From Prauserella isguenensis (GTDB lineage Bacteria > Actinomycetota > Actinomycetes > Mycobacteriales > Pseudonocardiaceae): 64,000 bases of DNA. Numbering within the stretch: the first letter of the stretch is position 1; every line of letters begins with the position of its first letter. Shown here one piece after another: positions 46,435 to 55,632 of the stretch. Under the pieces are notes generated by a model. It was not told where the DNA came from. It searched no databases and saw nothing but the letters and a program-made list of their open reading frames with translations. A program made the translations under genes and the position numbers. The stretch covers positions 372,001 through 436,000 of the forward strand of contig NZ_JACHWU010000002.1 in NCBI RefSeq assembly GCF_014191605.1, read 5' to 3'.

Positions 46435-47783
46435 GCACCGCCCCCTCCTGCCGTGGCCGCGGCATCGGCGTCACCGCCGGGACGGCGGTCCCCCAGCACG
46501 CTGCGCCGCAGCAACGGCAACGCCAGCGCGACGAACACCGCGGGCAGTGCGGAGAAGCCGACGGTGATGGCCGTGATCGCGCTCTCGGGCTGGGTCGCCA
46601 CCGACTGCCCGCTCGAGACGTACCCGCCGATCGAGAGCACGAGTCCGAACAGGCCGGGGCCGACGGCGAGCCCGAGCGTCTCGGCCGCCGTCCAGACGCC
46701 CGCGGTGATCCCGGCGCGGGTGGCACCGGTGCGTTCCTCCTCTGCGGAGATCAGGTCCGGCAGGATCGCCAGCGGGAACACCTGGATCCCCGCGTATCCC
46801 ACACCCGCGAGCGCGACGAACACGAACACCAACGGCGTCGCCATCGCCGGCGAGAACGCCAGGGCGCCGAGCGCGGCCGCCAGCAGTGCCGACGAGACGC
46901 GGAAGCCCGTGAGTTTGCCGCCGCTGCGGCCGATGCGGTCCCACACCGGCATGACGAGCAACGCCGGGCCGACGAACCCCGCGAAGAGCGCCGACTGCAG
47001 ATCGGGATCACCGAGGACGTACCGCGCGACGTAGTTGACACCGGCCAGCAGCGTGGCGACGCCGAGTGCCTGCAGGAAGTAGACCGCCAGCAGCCACCGG
47101 AACGCGCGCCAGGACCGCATGGTGGCGAGCAGTTCGCGCCACCCCGGCGTGGGCTCACGCAGCCTGCCGACGGGCGCCCCGCGTGTACCGGCGTAGACGG
47201 CGACCGCGCCGAGCGCGATGAGCACGCCGACGAACACGCCCATGACGCGATAGCCCGCGGCGCCGCCGAGCCCGCTCGCGATGGCCGGTGCGACCGCGCC
47301 CGACACCAGGATGGCGAGTGCCAGCACAGCGATCCGCCAGGTCGTCAGCCGCGTCCGCTCGTGGTAGTCCTCGGTCAGTTCCGCGGGCAGCGCGTTGAAC
47401 GGCACCTGGAAGAAGGCGAACGCTGTGGCGCACACGAAGAACACGACGACGACGTAGGCGGCGTCCGCGGCCGTCGAACCGAGTCCGGGCCCCGCGAACA
47501 GCGCGGCGAAACACGCGGCCAGCACCAGGCCGCCGACCACCAGGAACGGCCTGCGGCTGCCGTGTCTGCGCAGCGCGCTGTCCGAGATCCGCCCGGCGAC
47601 CGGGTTGAACAGCACGTCCCACGCCTTCGGCAGCAGCACGATCGCACCCGCCACGGCGGCGGGCACGGCCATCGTGTCGGTCAGGTACGGCAGGAGCAGC
47701 AGCCCCGGCACCGTTCCGAACGCGCCCGTCGCGAACGACCCGAGCGAGTACCCGAGACGAGTCCTGGTCCCCAGCGCCGACAT
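46431..47783 (-). CDS. MFS/GPH-type cation-coupled transporter
   Basis: 450 residues with about twelve membrane helices. It starts LGYSLGSFATGAFGTVPGLL, has the GPH-type loop KAWDVLFNPVAGRISDSALR after helix two, and AFAFFQVPFNALPAELTEDY in the middle, all as in MelB-like symporters. Substrate unknown; coupling with the PLP lyase (ATGA overlap) suggests the pair handles one compound. ATG at 47783 follows GAGGAGG. Confidence 0.88.
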   Translation of the reverse strand: MSALGTRTRLGYSLGSFATGAFGTVPGLLLLPYLTDTMAVPAAVAGAIVLLPKAWDVLFNPVAGRISDSALRRHGSRRPFLVVGGLVLAACFAALFAGPGLGSTAADAAYVVVVFFVCATAFAFFQVPFNALPAELTEDYHERTRLTTWRIAVLALAILVSGAVAPAIASGLGGAAGYRVMGVFVGVLIALGAVAVYAGTRGAPVGRLREPTPGWRELLATMRSWRAFRWLLAVYFLQALGVATLLAGVNYVARYVLGDPDLQSALFAGFVGPALLVMPVWDRIGRSGGKLTGFRVSSALLAAALGALAFSPAMATPLVFVFVALAGVGYAGIQVFPLAILPDLISAEEERTGATRAGITAGVWTAAETLGLAVGPGLFGLVLSIGGYVSSGQSVATQPESAITAITVGFSALPAVFVALALPLLRRSVLGDRRPGGDADAAATAGGGGA

Positions 47784-47874
47784 GCTCCTCCTCGGACGGT
47801 GCGCGTGGAGGAATCGTGCCACCCCCGCACCGTCACCCGGATGCGACCCCGGCCCACACCGAGGCCACACCGCG

Positions 47875-48894
47875 TCACCCGAGCACGTCGGCCACCCGGC
47901 GCAGCATCGCGGCGTCACCGCGCACGAGCAGCGTGGTCACGACCGTCTCCTCCCACGCCTGCAGTTCGTCCCGGATCTTCGCGGGCGGCCCGATGAGCGA
48001 GGTGTCCTCGACCAGCGACGTCGGGATCGCCGCCGTGGCCTCCTCCTTGCGGCCCGCCAGGTACAGGTCCTGCACCGTGTCGGCCACGTCGGCGTAGCCC
48101 ATGCGCGCGAACACGTCGTGGTGGAAGTTCACGTCCTTCGCACCCATGCCGCCGATGTAGAGCGCCAGCGACGGCTTGATCATCGACGCGGCCCGCTCGA
48201 CATCGTCGTGCACGATCACCGGCACCGACGCGGCGACCTCGAAGCCCTCCGGCCGCCGCCCGCGCGCGGCGAACCCCTCGTCGAGGGCCGCTCGGTAGAA
48301 CGCGTCGCTCCTCGGGGAGAAGAACAGCGGCAGCCAGCCGTCGCAGATCTCCGCCGACAACGCCACGTTCTTCGGCCCCTCGGCGGCCAGGTGGATGGGG
48401 ATGTGGGGCCGCAGCGGGTGCACGGTGGACTTGAGCGGTTTACCCAGGCCGGTGCCGCCCTGCAGCGGCAGTTGGTACTGCCTGCCGTCGTGCACGACCG
48501 GCGCCTCGCGCGCCACCACCTGACGCACGATGTCGACGTACTCGCGGGTCCTGGCGAGCGGCCTCGGGTACGGCCGGCCGTACCAGCCTTCGACGACCTG
48601 GGGCCCGGACGCGCCGAGTCCGAGGACGAACCGGCCGCCCGATAGATGGTCGAGCGTCATCGCCGCCATCGCCGTGGCCGTCGGCGTACGGGCCGACATC
48701 TGGATGATGTTGGTACCGAGCGTGACGCGGGAGGTCGCCGATCCCCACCAGGCGAGCGGGGTCAGGGCGTCGGAGCCGTAACCCTCGGCGGTCCAGACCG
48801 AGTCGAACCCGAGTTGTTCGGCCGTCGTGACCGCCTCGAGCGCACCCTCCGGTGGGCCCGACGACCAGTATCCGAGGTGGTAACCCAGCTTCAC
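47875..48894 (-). CDS. LLM-class F420-dependent oxidoreductase
   Basis: 339 residues, luciferase-like TIM barrel. MKLGYHLGYWSSGPPEG, TAEQLGFDSVWTAEGYGSDA, ARTPTATAMAAMTLDHLSGG and FVLGLGASGPQVVEGWYG are the usual LLM/F420 segments, near those of Mtb Rv3520c. Substrate unknown. ATG at 48894 follows a weak GAGAAT. Lies beside the MpaB-family and meta-cleavage genes, which suggests a catabolic role. Confidence 0.9.
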   Translation of the reverse strand: MKLGYHLGYWSSGPPEGALEAVTTAEQLGFDSVWTAEGYGSDALTPLAWWGSATSRVTLGTNIIQMSARTPTATAMAAMTLDHLSGGRFVLGLGASGPQVVEGWYGRPYPRPLARTREYVDIVRQVVAREAPVVHDGRQYQLPLQGGTGLGKPLKSTVHPLRPHIPIHLAAEGPKNVALSAEICDGWLPLFFSPRSDAFYRAALDEGFAARGRRPEGFEVAASVPVIVHDDVERAASMIKPSLALYIGGMGAKDVNFHHDVFARMGYADVADTVQDLYLAGRKEEATAAIPTSLVEDTSLIGPPAKIRDELQAWEETVVTTLLVRGDAAMLRRVADVLG

Positions 48895-48932
48895 GTCGCA
48901 TTCTCCTTCAGCCGCACTGTCGTCGGATGCCG

Positions 48933-48992
48933 CCTGTCTCCGGTGGTCCTGTCTCCGGTGGTCCTGTCTCCGGTGGTCCTGTCTCCGGTGGC
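48933..48992 (+). repeat. 15-bp tandem repeat, 4 copies
   Basis: Unit CCTGTCTCCGGTGGT, three exact copies and a fourth that diverges at the end. It is intergenic, downstream of the MpaB-family gene and upstream of the oxidoreductase gene. Confidence 0.9.
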
Positions 48993-49020
48993 GCTGTTGC
49001 CCTTCCGGGCCGGGTCGTCG

Positions 49021-50082
49021 TCAGCTCGCGGGCCGGTGTTCGGCGGGCACGTAGTGGATGGGCCGCGACCGCTCGGCCACGGGCGGCAGGTTCCGCGGCG
49101 GGGTCTCGGCGGTGGGGGTGCCTGCCGGGTCCATGCCGAGCGCGCGCCGCCAGCCCGCCCGGGCCCGCGGATGGTATCGACGCTGCCACGGGACGAACCG
49201 GAACGCGACCCCGATCGCTTGTCCCACCAGCCGGTGCAGTCGCTCGTCGCGCGGCGACCACGAGTAGCCGAGACGTGCGCGTACCGGTTCGTCGTACATG
49301 CCGACCGTCAGCCACACGAAGCTGCGATGCACGAGCGGCCGGACGAGTGTCCACACGGGACGCGGCAGCCACGTCAGCAGTGGTGGCCTGCCGATCCGGG
49401 AGATGTCGAGGACGTCGCGGGTGGCCTTGTTGTCCTCGAGCACCTGGCGGCACATGTGGTCCCAGTACTCCTGGAAGTCCTCCCACGTGTCCGGCACCGG
49501 GCGCATCGACATGCCGTACATCCGGTACCAGCGCTTGTGCTCGTCGAACAGTTGCCGGCGCTGCGGTTCGGTGAGCCCGCCCATGAAGTTCTCGGCGATG
49601 ATGATCGTGCTGACGAAGAACGTCGCGTGCGCCCAGTAGAACGTGCCGGGGTTCAGGGCGTGGTAGCGGCGGCCGAACCGGTCGGTGCCCTTGATCGTGT
49701 CGTGGTAACCGCGCACCTCGAGAGCCGTGGCGTGGGCACGCGGCCCGTCGTAGATCACCCCGCCGATCGGGTACAGCGAGCGGAACAGCCGTTCCCAGCG
49801 TTCGTCGAAGAATCGGGAGTGCTGCTCGACCCCGGCACCGAGTTCGGGGTGCATGTTCTGCATGCTGCCCGCCCACAGCGCGATGAGCAGTCCCCGCCAG
49901 TCGCCGAAGATCCGCCAGGTCAGCGAGTCCGGTCCGAGCGGCTCGGGACCGTGTCCACCGGCGGCGTGCGAGGCGGCCGCGTCCGCTTCGCACGCCGGCG
50001 CCGCCGGCTGTACCCCCGCGGAGTCCTGTGCGGACGGTTCTTGCGGGGACGGCACGCCGTCGCGCGACCCGCTCTGCGTCAT
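49021..50082 (-). CDS. MpaB-family (DUF2236) oxygenase-like protein
   Basis: 353 residues. Core signatures: MQNMHPELGAGVEQHSRFF, the central YHDTIKGTDRFGRRYHALNP, then GTFYWAHATFFVS, and WEDFQEYWDHMCRQVL. These His-rich segments match the haem-containing MpaB/Lcp-like family, which includes polymer- and latex-cleaving oxygenases and a mycophenolate-pathway enzyme. Substrate unknown. ATG at 50082 follows GGAG; an upstream GTG at 50121 is in the promoter-proximal region and less likely. Divergent from, and probably repressed by, the TetR gene at 50171. Confidence 0.88.
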   Translation of the reverse strand: MTQSGSRDGVPSPQEPSAQDSAGVQPAAPACEADAAASHAAGGHGPEPLGPDSLTWRIFGDWRGLLIALWAGSMQNMHPELGAGVEQHSRFFDERWERLFRSLYPIGGVIYDGPRAHATALEVRGYHDTIKGTDRFGRRYHALNPGTFYWAHATFFVSTIIIAENFMGGLTEPQRRQLFDEHKRWYRMYGMSMRPVPDTWEDFQEYWDHMCRQVLEDNKATRDVLDISRIGRPPLLTWLPRPVWTLVRPLVHRSFVWLTVGMYDEPVRARLGYSWSPRDERLHRLVGQAIGVAFRFVPWQRRYHPRARAGWRRALGMDPAGTPTAETPPRNLPPVAERSRPIHYVPAEHRPAS

Positions 50083-50106
50083 CGTCGACTCCAAGGTGAC
50101 TACGAC

Positions 50107-50144
50107 CGTTGTCAGCTTCACCGGTCACGGTACGGTTGACAACG
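50107..50144. promoter_or_regulatory. inverted-repeat operator in the MpaB/TetR divergent promoter
   Basis: CGTTGTCA (50107-50114) and its complement TGACAACG (50137-50144), centres 30 bp apart, three helical turns. The second arm lies in the -35/-10 spacer of the leftward promoter. Likely target of the adjacent TetR protein. Confidence 0.65.
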
Positions 50145-50155
50145 TTCGTGGTCAA
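50127..50155 (-). promoter_or_regulatory. promoter of the MpaB-family gene
   Basis: On the minus strand TTGACC (50155-50150), 17-bp spacer, TACCGT (50132-50127), 45 bp upstream of the ATG. Confidence 0.6.
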
Positions 50156-50170
50156 TCGAGGGAAGCTGAC

Positions 50171-50782
50171 ATGACTGCCGAAAGCCGCACCTGGGCGGGC
50201 ACCACCCTGGCCGACCGCAAGGCCGGCCGGCGACGCCGACTGCTGGACTCCGGGCTGACCTTGCTCGGCGCCGAGGACGGCACCGCCCTCAGCGTGCGCG
50301 CCGTCTGCCGTCACAGCAGGCTCACCGAACGCTACTTCTACGAGAACTTCGCCGACCGCGACGAGCTCATCGTCGCGGTCTACGACGAGCTGGTCTCCGA
50401 GGCCCACCGCGTGCTCGTCGACGCAGTGGCAGCCGCACCCGCCGACGACCGGCCCGCCCGGGCACGGGCAGCCGTCACCACCTTCGTCGAGCTGATCATC
50501 GACGACCCCCGCAAGGGCCGGGTGCTGCTGCTCGCACCGCTCACCCACCCGGCGCTGAGCCGCAGTGGCGTGCAGCGTATCCCGATGTTCGCCGGATTGG
50601 TCCGCGACGAGCTCTCCGCCAACGTCGACGAGGAGGACCGCGCGATGACCGCCACCGCGCTGGTCGGCGGGCTCGCGAACCTGTTCACCGCCTACCTCGA
50701 CGGCACGCTCGACGTCGGCCGCGAGCGGCTCGTCGGCCACTGCGTCAAACTGGTCCTCGGCATCGACGCATTGCACAGCTGA
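50171..50782 (+). CDS. TetR-family transcriptional regulator
   Basis: 203 residues. HTH: DRKAGRRRRLLDSGLTLLGA, then LSVRAVCRHSRLTERYFYEN and FADRDELIVAVYDELVSE. The effector domain is helical and not diagnostic. ATG at 50171 follows GGGAAGC. Divergent from the MpaB-family gene with an inverted-repeat operator between them, so it most likely represses that gene. Confidence 0.92.
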   Translation: MTAESRTWAGTTLADRKAGRRRRLLDSGLTLLGAEDGTALSVRAVCRHSRLTERYFYENFADRDELIVAVYDELVSEAHRVLVDAVAAAPADDRPARARAAVTTFVELIIDDPRKGRVLLLAPLTHPALSRSGVQRIPMFAGLVRDELSANVDEEDRAMTATALVGGLANLFTAYLDGTLDVGRERLVGHCVKLVLGIDALHS

Positions 50783-50827
50783 GCGTTGCACAGCTGAGTC
50801 CTGCACAGTCGAGCGCTCCACGGCCGA
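50768..50827 (+). repeat. 15-bp degenerate tandem repeat, 4 copies
   Basis: Units GCATTGCACAGCTGA, GCGTTGCACAGCTGA, GTCCTGCACAGTCGA and GCGCTCCACGGCCGA. The first contains the stop codon of the TetR gene; the array fills the gap to the convergent aldolase gene. Confidence 0.85.
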
Positions 50828-50836
50828 GTCCACCGC

Positions 50837-51865
50837 TCACGCGCCCGCGACGTTCTTCTTCTCCTCGACCAGTTCGAGCGCGATGTCGATGATCATGTCC
50901 TCCTGGCCGCCGACGTAGCGGCGCTCGCCGACACGGTAGAGGATCTCGTGCGCGGGCACGCCGTAGCGCTCGGCCGCGCGCTCGGCGTGGAGCAGGAAGC
51001 TCGAGTACACCCCGGCGAAGCCCTGCACGATCGAGGAGCGATCCATCACCGGAAGCCGCGTGATGAACGGCTTGACGACGTTGTCCGCCGCGTCCATCAG
51101 CGCATCCTTGTCGACGCCCGTCTCGACGCCGAGTCGTTCGAACGTCGCGGCCAGCACCTCGGTCGGCGAGTTGCCCGCGCCGGCGCCCAGTGCGACGAGC
51201 GAGCCGTCGATCTGGCGGGCACCCGCCCGGTGGGCCAGCACCGAGTTGGCCACACCGAAGCTGAGGTTCTGGTGCCCGTGGTAGCCGACCTGCGCGTCGT
51301 CGCCGAGTTCGGCCACCAGAGCGGCGACCCGGTCCGAGGCGTCCTCGAGGATCAGCGCACCCGCGGAGTCGACGACGTACACGCACTGGCAACCGGCGTC
51401 GGCCATGATCCGGGCCTGCTTCGCCAGCATCTCCGGTTCGGCCATGTGCGAGAGCATGAGGAACCCGACGGTCTCGAGTCCGAGTTCCCGGGCTGCGGTG
51501 AAGTGCTGCACCGACACGTCGGCCTCGGTGCAGTGGGTCGCGATGCGCACCGCGCCCGCGCCGAGATCCGCCGCGGCGCGCAGGTCGGTCACCGTGCCGA
51601 GCCCGGGCAGGAGCAGCACCGCGATGCGTGCCTGCAGCGCCTCCTCGACGGCCGCGGCGATCAGCGTGCGTTCGTCGACGAGGGAGAAGCCGTAGTTGAA
51701 CGTCGACCCGCCGAGGCCGTCGCCGTGGGTGACCTCGACGAGCGACACCCCGGCCTCGTCGAGCGCCCGCACGGTGTCGCGCACGTGTTGTTCGGTGAAC
51801 CGGTGCGCCATGGCGTGGCTGCCGTCGCGCAGGGTCGTGTCGACGATCCGGACCGGGGCCGTCAT
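50837..51865 (-). CDS. dmpG: 4-hydroxy-2-oxovalerate aldolase
   Basis: 342 residues. Cleaves 4-hydroxy-2-oxoacids to pyruvate and an aldehyde at the end of meta-cleavage pathways. [18 protein letters not shown] carries the metal-site Asp and catalytic Arg; [18 protein letters not shown] and [16 protein letters not shown] hold the other metal ligands. It pairs with the dehydrogenase gene upstream (four-base overlap), forming the known channelling complex. The HsaF homologue of steroid degradation is the closest actinobacterial type. Confidence 0.96.
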   Translation of the reverse strand: MTAPVRIVDTTLRDGSHAMAHRFTEQHVRDTVRALDEAGVSLVEVTHGDGLGGSTFNYGFSLVDERTLIAAAVEEALQARIAVLLLPGLGTVTDLRAAADLGAGAVRIATHCTEADVSVQHFTAARELGLETVGFLMLSHMAEPEMLAKQARIMADAGCQCVYVVDSAGALILEDASDRVAALVAELGDDAQVGYHGHQNLSFGVANSVLAHRAGARQIDGSLVALGAGAGNSPTEVLAATFERLGVETGVDKDALMDAADNVVKPFITRLPVMDRSSIVQGFAGVYSSFLLHAERAAERYGVPAHEILYRVGERRYVGGQEDMIIDIALELVEEKKNVAGA

Positions 51866-52797
51866 GCGTGCACCGCCTTCTTCTCGGGGCCGCTGTTCGG
51901 GTCGAGGAGCCGCTCCGCCATGAGCTCGCCGACGCGCGCCGCCGCGGCCGTCATGATGTCCAGGTTGCCGGCGTAGGCCGGCAGGTAGTCGCCGCCACCC
52001 GCCACTTCGAGGAACACGCCCACCCGGGCGCGGCCGTTCCAGTCGGGCCGCGGGTCGTCGAACTGCGGCTCGGCCTTCAGCGTGTAGCCGGGCACGTACT
52101 CCTGCACGCGCCGAACCGTGTCGTGAATGGACTGTGCGACGGCCGCACGGTCGGCGTCCGGGTCGATCGCGCAGAACACCGTGTCCCGCATGATCATCGG
52201 AGGTTCCATCGGGTTGATGATGATGACCGCCTTGCCGCGCCTTGCCCCGCCGACGACTTCGATTCCGCGCGCCGTCGTCTCGGTGAACTCGTCGATGTTG
52301 GCACGCGTACCGGGGCCGGCCGACCGCGACGACACGGACGCCACGATCTCCGCGTACGGCACGTCGGTGACGCTGCTGACGGCGTGCACGATGGGGATGG
52401 TCGCCTGCCCGCCGCAGGTGATCATGTTCACGTTGGGCACCTCGAGGCGTTCCGGCGGGTGCACGACGGGGCATGTGAACGGGCCGGTCGCTGCCGGCGT
52501 CAGGTCGATCGCCCGGATGCCGGCCTCGGCGTAGCGCGGAGCGGCGGCCAGGTGCGCCTTCGCCGACGTCGCGTCGAACACCAGGTCCGGCATCTCGTCC
52601 CTCTCCAGCAGCCAGTCGACACCGCCCGCCGAGGCCTCCACGCCGAGCGCCTCCGCGCGGGCGAGGCCCTCCGAGGCCGGATCGACGCCCACCATGTACC
52701 GCACGTCGACCAGGTCGCTGCGCTGCAGTTTCGCGAGCAGGTCGGTGCCGATGTTGCCGGGGCCGACGATCGCGGCCACCGCTCGAGGTGTGGTCAT
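51862..52797 (-). CDS. dmpF: acetaldehyde/propionaldehyde dehydrogenase (CoA-acylating)
   Basis: 311 residues. NAD-binding [17 protein letters not shown] near 8-24; the catalytic Cys128 is in [34 protein letters not shown] follows. Converts the aldehyde from the aldolase to acetyl- or propionyl-CoA (HsaG/DmpF). Upstream in-frame ATG at 52821 is less likely. The hydratase gene that usually precedes this pair is absent here; an IclR gene diverges instead. Confidence 0.96.
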   Translation of the reverse strand: MTTPRAVAAIVGPGNIGTDLLAKLQRSDLVDVRYMVGVDPASEGLARAEALGVEASAGGVDWLLERDEMPDLVFDATSAKAHLAAAPRYAEAGIRAIDLTPAATGPFTCPVVHPPERLEVPNVNMITCGGQATIPIVHAVSSVTDVPYAEIVASVSSRSAGPGTRANIDEFTETTARGIEVVGGARRGKAVIIINPMEPPMIMRDTVFCAIDPDADRAAVAQSIHDTVRRVQEYVPGYTLKAEPQFDDPRPDWNGRARVGVFLEVAGGGDYLPAYAGNLDIMTAAAARVGELMAERLLDPNSGPEKKAVHA

Positions 52798-52808
52798 GGG
52801 GATGACGC

Positions 52809-52820
52809 TGCGGCACCGCA
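52809..52820. promoter_or_regulatory. small inverted repeat TGCGG-CA-CCGCA
   Basis: Lies in the 40-bp gap between the divergent dmpF and IclR genes; a candidate site for the IclR regulator. Short arms, so weak. Confidence 0.35.
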
Positions 52821-52837
52821 TACGCCAGGATCAACGT

Positions 52838-53686
52838 ATGTGTCCCGCTCATCGGAACAACGCGTCACCTTCGGACTCGGGCGGTGCCGGCGCGTCGCCC
52901 GCTCCGGAAGGCATGACACCGTCCGGCGCCCCGCCCGCGACCGCCGGCAGCGACGGCGTCGCGTCCACGGCCGCCCGGGTGGCGGCGTTGCTCTCGGCGT
53001 TCCGGCCCGGCGACGAGGCGCTGGGCGTGTCCGAACTGGCCCGGCGCACGGGCGTACCGAAGTCGACCACGCACCGGCTCGCCGCGCACCTGACCGACCA
53101 GGGACTGCTCGAGCCGGCGGGCAGGGGCAGGCTGCGGCTCGCACTGAAACTGTTCGAGATCGGCCAGCTGGCCGCGGCCCAGCGGGGCCTCGTCGACGCG
53201 GCCCGGCCGTACCTCGCCGATCTCCGCGAAGCGACCCGCAACACCGCGCACCTGGCCGTGCTGGAGGGGACCGAGGTCGTCTACCTCGACATCCTCCGCG
53301 GACCCGACGCGCCGACGCTGCCCTCCCGCGTGGGCGGCCGGTTTCCCGCGCACGCCACGTCGGTCGGCAAGGCCATCCTGGCGTTCTCCTCGCAGTCCGT
53401 TGTGGACGGTGTGGTGACCGCGGGACTGCCGCGGATCAGCCCGCGGACCGTGACCGCGCCCGGGATCTTCCGCACACAGCTGGCGACGATCGCGCGCGAC
53501 GGAATCGCTTACGACCGCGAGGAATCCGGGGTCGGAGTGGTCTGCGCCGGCGCGCCGCTGCTGGGCTCGGACGGGACCGCCGTCGGCGCGCTGTCGCTGT
53601 CCGGCTGGACCAACCGGATGCGACTCGACCGTGTCGCCCCCGCCGTCCGCACGGCTGCGCTGGCCCTCTCCCGCCTACTGCCCTGA
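52838..53686 (+). CDS. IclR-family transcriptional regulator
   Basis: 282 residues. After a Pro/Ala-rich leader (~45 residues), the [43 protein letters not shown] and [11 protein letters not shown]. The effector domain contains [15 protein letters not shown] and [19 protein letters not shown], typical of IclR. ATG at 52838 follows CCAGGA. Divergent from dmpF-dmpG with only 40 bp between, so it probably controls them. Confidence 0.92.
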   Translation: MCPAHRNNASPSDSGGAGASPAPEGMTPSGAPPATAGSDGVASTAARVAALLSAFRPGDEALGVSELARRTGVPKSTTHRLAAHLTDQGLLEPAGRGRLRLALKLFEIGQLAAAQRGLVDAARPYLADLREATRNTAHLAVLEGTEVVYLDILRGPDAPTLPSRVGGRFPAHATSVGKAILAFSSQSVVDGVVTAGLPRISPRTVTAPGIFRTQLATIARDGIAYDREESGVGVVCAGAPLLGSDGTAVGALSLSGWTNRMRLDRVAPAVRTAALALSRLLP

Positions 53687-53767
53687 GCACGAGTGCCGAG
53701 GTACCCGCAACCGCACCGACCGACGCCGCCTCACCGACCGAAGCCCCGCCCCACTTAGGGTGTGCGT

Positions 53768-54175
53768 ATGGCCTCCGACACCGCACCCGACTCCCCCACC
53801 GGGGCACTGACCGAGTTCTGGCGCGAGCGTCACATCGCGACGTTGACGACGCCGCGCGCCGACGGCACACCACACGTGGTCCCGGTGGGTGTGACCGTCG
53901 ACGAGGAGTTCGCCGTCGCCCGGGTGATCTGCTCCGGCGACAGCGTCAAGGCGCGCAACATCCGCCGCGCCGGACCCGAGGGTGCGCCCGTGGCGGTCAG
54001 CCAGGTCGACGGCCGCCGGTGGTCGACACTCGAAGGACGCGCCGTCGTCCGTGACGACGCCGATGCGGTGGCCGAGGCCGAGCACCGCTACGCCGAGCGG
54101 TACCGCACGCCCCGCGTCAACCCGAAACGCGTCGTCCTCGAGATCACGCTCACTCGCAGGCTGGGCATGCGCTGA
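53768..54175 (+). CDS. PPOX-class F420-dependent oxidoreductase-like protein
   Basis: 135 residues, split-barrel fold. FWRERHIATLTTPRADGTPH, VVPVGVTVDEEF and GDSVKARNIRRAGPEGAPVA are the usual signature of the flavin/deazaflavin oxidoreductases. Substrate unknown. A GTG six bases upstream is in frame; ATG is preferred because AGGG then has proper spacing. Confidence 0.88.
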   Translation: MASDTAPDSPTGALTEFWRERHIATLTTPRADGTPHVVPVGVTVDEEFAVARVICSGDSVKARNIRRAGPEGAPVAVSQVDGRRWSTLEGRAVVRDDADAVAEAEHRYAERYRTPRVNPKRVVLEITLTRRLGMR

Positions 54176-54209
54176 GCCCGACCGGACGCCGCGTACCGAC
54201 GGTCCGGGC

Positions 54210-54917
54210 TCAGCCGCCGAACATCGCCCGGAACTGCTCCGACGACGAGGCGCGGTAGACGAAGTTGTTCTCGGTGACCTCGGACAGCGGCGCCGACGGC
54301 TCGGCCGAGTACAGATGTCCGGGATGCACCACAGGGTCGCCGGAGAGGCGCGCGAGTGCCTGCAGGCTGTGGTACATCGCGTCGACGTCCCCTCCGGGAA
54401 AGTCGGTGCGCCCACAACCTTCGAGGAACAGCGTGTCACCCGCGACGAGCTTGTCGCCGACGAGGAAACACTGGCTGCCGGGCGTGTGCCCCGGCGTGTG
54501 CAGCAACCGGATGCCGACGGCGCCCACCTCGAGCCGGTCGTCGTGCTCGTGCGCGACGAGATCGCCGGACACGCCCGTCGTGCGGCGCACCCATTCGGCC
54601 TCGGCGTCACTGACGTGCACCGGCACCTGCTCGCGTTCCAGCAACTCGGCCAATCCCGGCAGCGAGAACCCCATGAAATCGCCGCCCACGTGGTCCGGGT
54701 GGTGGTGCGTGACGAGCACGCCGGTCAGCCGCATGTCGTCGGCGGCGAGCGTGTCGAGCAGGTCGCCCGCCGCGTACGCCGGGTCGACGACCACGGCCTC
54801 CCGCGTCTCGGCGTCGCCGATGAGGTAGGCGAAGTTACGCATCTGCGTCGCGACGGGATCGCCCACGGCGAAGTCCCGGCCCGCGAGCAACTGGCGGAAG
54901 TAGAGCCGATCGGACAT
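54210..54917 (-). CDS. metallo-beta-lactamase-fold hydrolase (glyoxalase II/persulfide dioxygenase-like)
   Basis: 235 residues. Metal motif VTHHHPDHVGGD at 69-80 (His71, His73, Asp75, His76), HTPGHTPGSQCFLVGDKLVA with the next His, DTLFLEGCGRTDFPGG with the bridging Asp, and a final VHPGHLYS. The GCGRTDFPGGD segment resembles persulfide dioxygenase/glyoxalase II relatives. Exact substrate not determined. Convergent with the gene on its left. Confidence 0.88.
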   Translation of the reverse strand: MSDRLYFRQLLAGRDFAVGDPVATQMRNFAYLIGDAETREAVVVDPAYAAGDLLDTLAADDMRLTGVLVTHHHPDHVGGDFMGFSLPGLAELLEREQVPVHVSDAEAEWVRRTTGVSGDLVAHEHDDRLEVGAVGIRLLHTPGHTPGSQCFLVGDKLVAGDTLFLEGCGRTDFPGGDVDAMYHSLQALARLSGDPVVHPGHLYSAEPSAPLSEVTENNFVYRASSSEQFRAMFGG

Positions 54918-55098
54918 GGCGCGCAGGGTACCGGCCGTCGCTGCCGGATAGGTCGCCGCAGTCCCGGGTACCCGTCCTCCGGGCTCCGAACGGCCACCGC
55001 GCGGCGGCCGTTCGGGCGGTATCGGCGGACGCGGTGCGTGGCCGGCCTGTCACGGGTGCGACAATTCCCGGACCTGAATCCGCCGGCGAGGAGGGCCC

Positions 55099-55602
55099 AT
55101 GCATCTCGGACGTGCCGCCGCCGGCGTGGTACTCGGCATCGCCATTCTGTTCACCGGGGCGGCCAGCGCGGCGCTCGAACCCACAGCGCTCGAACCCACG
55201 GCGCCCGACGCCACGCGGGCGGCCCCGCACACACCGTCGTCGCGCACGCCGTCGCCCTCCGATCCGCACCACTCCCCCGACCCCGCCCCGGACACGGCGG
55301 GCCCGCACACCGTGCGCATCCACGTGTCCGGTCCGGACGACACGCTCATGCGCGTTCTCCGCGGCGACCAGGGCACCCAGGTGGCGCTGGGCGGCGAACC
55401 CTTCGACCACTCCTTCACCGAACCGGCGGGCAGCGACGGGCACCTCGGTATCCGGGTGGCCGCGGCGAGCAAGCAGGCCGGCCACCCGGCCGTGCGGTGC
55501 CGCATCACCGTCGACGGCGACGTCGTGGCGCAGGAGCGGGCGACCGAGCGGGACGAGACCGGGCTGGCGCAGGTCCAGTGCGCGGTGCCCCGCGGGGTCT
55601 GA
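55099..55602 (+). CDS. secreted MmpS-like protein
   Basis: 167 residues. A signal peptide (about 1-24, GVVLGIAILFTGAASA) is followed by a Pro/Ser/Thr linker. The external domain starts HTVRIHVSGPDDTLMRVLRG and ends VRCRITVDGDVVAQERATER ... VQCAV; two Cys would pair. The CRITVDGxVV-x-E pattern resembles the C-terminus of mycobacterial MmpS proteins. No MmpL transporter is adjacent. A 15-bp repeat encodes LEPTA units after the signal peptide. Confidence 0.75.
   Translation: MHLGRAAAGVVLGIAILFTGAASAALEPTALEPTAPDATRAAPHTPSSRTPSPSDPHHSPDPAPDTAGPHTVRIHVSGPDDTLMRVLRGDQGTQVALGGEPFDHSFTEPAGSDGHLGIRVAAASKQAGHPAVRCRITVDGDVVAQERATERDETGLAQVQCAVPRGV
55171..55215 (+). repeat. 15-bp tandem repeat, 3 copies
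   Basis: Units GCGCTCGAACCCACA, GCGCTCGAACCCACG and GCGCCCGACGCCACG, in frame, encoding five-residue repeats just after the signal peptide. Confidence 0.85.
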
Positions 55603-55632
55603 CGCGGGTACCACCGGGCAGACTCGACGGCC

